From Oscillospiraceae bacterium (lineage in GTDB: Bacteria > Bacillota > Clostridia > Oscillospirales > Ruminococcaceae): a stretch of DNA of 6,290 nucleotides. The stretch lies in contig JAHHUB010000099.1 of the NCBI GenBank assembly GCA_020024175.1, positions 1 to 6,290 of the forward strand. The letters are read 5' to 3'. A model generated the notes under the pieces. That model was not told where the DNA came from. It saw only the letters and a list, made by a program, of their open reading frames with translations, and ran no database searches. Each line of letters begins with the position of its first letter. Position 1 is the stretch's first letter. A program made the translations under genes and the position numbers. Shown piece by piece: positions 6,109 to 6,290 of this stretch.

Positions 6109-6290
6109 TTAATCTACCTGTCCGTTTTTTATATTAATTATATCATCATAAATTGATTTTCCGTCTAATTTAAGATTTATTAAACTGTTTTTCATAACTG
6201 CCTGAGGTACAAAATTTCTTATTCCTCTGAGTTTAAAATTGCCATTATATCCTTTTTGTATGAGCATAGAACAATAGCTTTCTCCTAAAC
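6109..6290 (-). CDS. dxs: 1-deoxy-D-xylulose-5-phosphate synthase, C-terminal end (partial)
   Basis: An open frame enters from the right edge and gives the last 59 residues of a protein, ending at TAA one base before tlyA. The segment LRGIRNFVPQAVMKNSLINLKLDGKSIYDDI (about 20-50, shown in part as GIRNFVPQA and LKLDGKSI) fits the end of DXS, where a G-I-x-x-x-F-[VI]-P-x stretch is followed by a leucine-rich helix and a LGLD-x-x-x-I motif. DXS joins pyruvate and glyceraldehyde-3-phosphate with thiamine diphosphate to start the MEP isoprenoid pathway. None of its catalytic domain is inside the window, so the call rests on the weakly conserved C-terminus and on position: dxs directly precedes tlyA in many Clostridia. 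It is truncated by the window edge, not by mutation. Confidence 0.7.
   Translation of the reverse strand, partial: LGESYCSMLIQKGYNGNFKLRGIRNFVPQAVMKNSLINLKLDGKSIYDDIINIKNGQVD

Overview
This AT-rich window reads as chromosomal DNA of a low-G+C Firmicute, most likely an anaerobic gut-type member of the Clostridia. The reasons are strong AGGAGG-type ribosome binding sites, GTG and TTG starts, and the gene order dxs-tlyA-nadK-argR-recN, a known Clostridia/Bacilli housekeeping cluster. The exact taxon cannot be read from the sequence. All genes lie on the minus strand, so the window is transcribed from right to left.

Right part (about 2580-6290): the tail of a probable dxs (isoprenoid precursor synthesis), then tlyA (S4/FtsJ-type 2'-O-methyltransferase), nadK (NAD kinase), argR (arginine repressor) and recN (DNA repair ATPase). 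dxs, tlyA and nadK are separated by 1 and 13 nt. argR follows after 41 nt and recN after 88 nt, with a 13-bp perfect inverted repeat in the argR-recN gap. recN is broken: its N-terminal and C-terminal halves are in different frames, and roughly 140 residues of the coiled-coil arm are missing between them.

Middle part (about 337-2520): a separate transcription unit with a good sigma-A-type promoter, a six-helix DUF1275/YoaK membrane protein, an 11-bp hairpin, and a MATE-family multidrug/metabolite efflux transporter.

Left part (1-339): no gene. It holds a tandem array of a 97-bp unit, three nearly identical copies plus a 22-24 bp start of a fourth that runs into the stop codon of the MATE gene. 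Each unit carries several small inverted repeats, including a GC-rich hairpin that in two copies is followed by T5 on the plus strand. Apart from this array and the broken recN, the window is ordinary housekeeping and transporter DNA. I see no phage, insertion sequence, CRISPR array or defence system.
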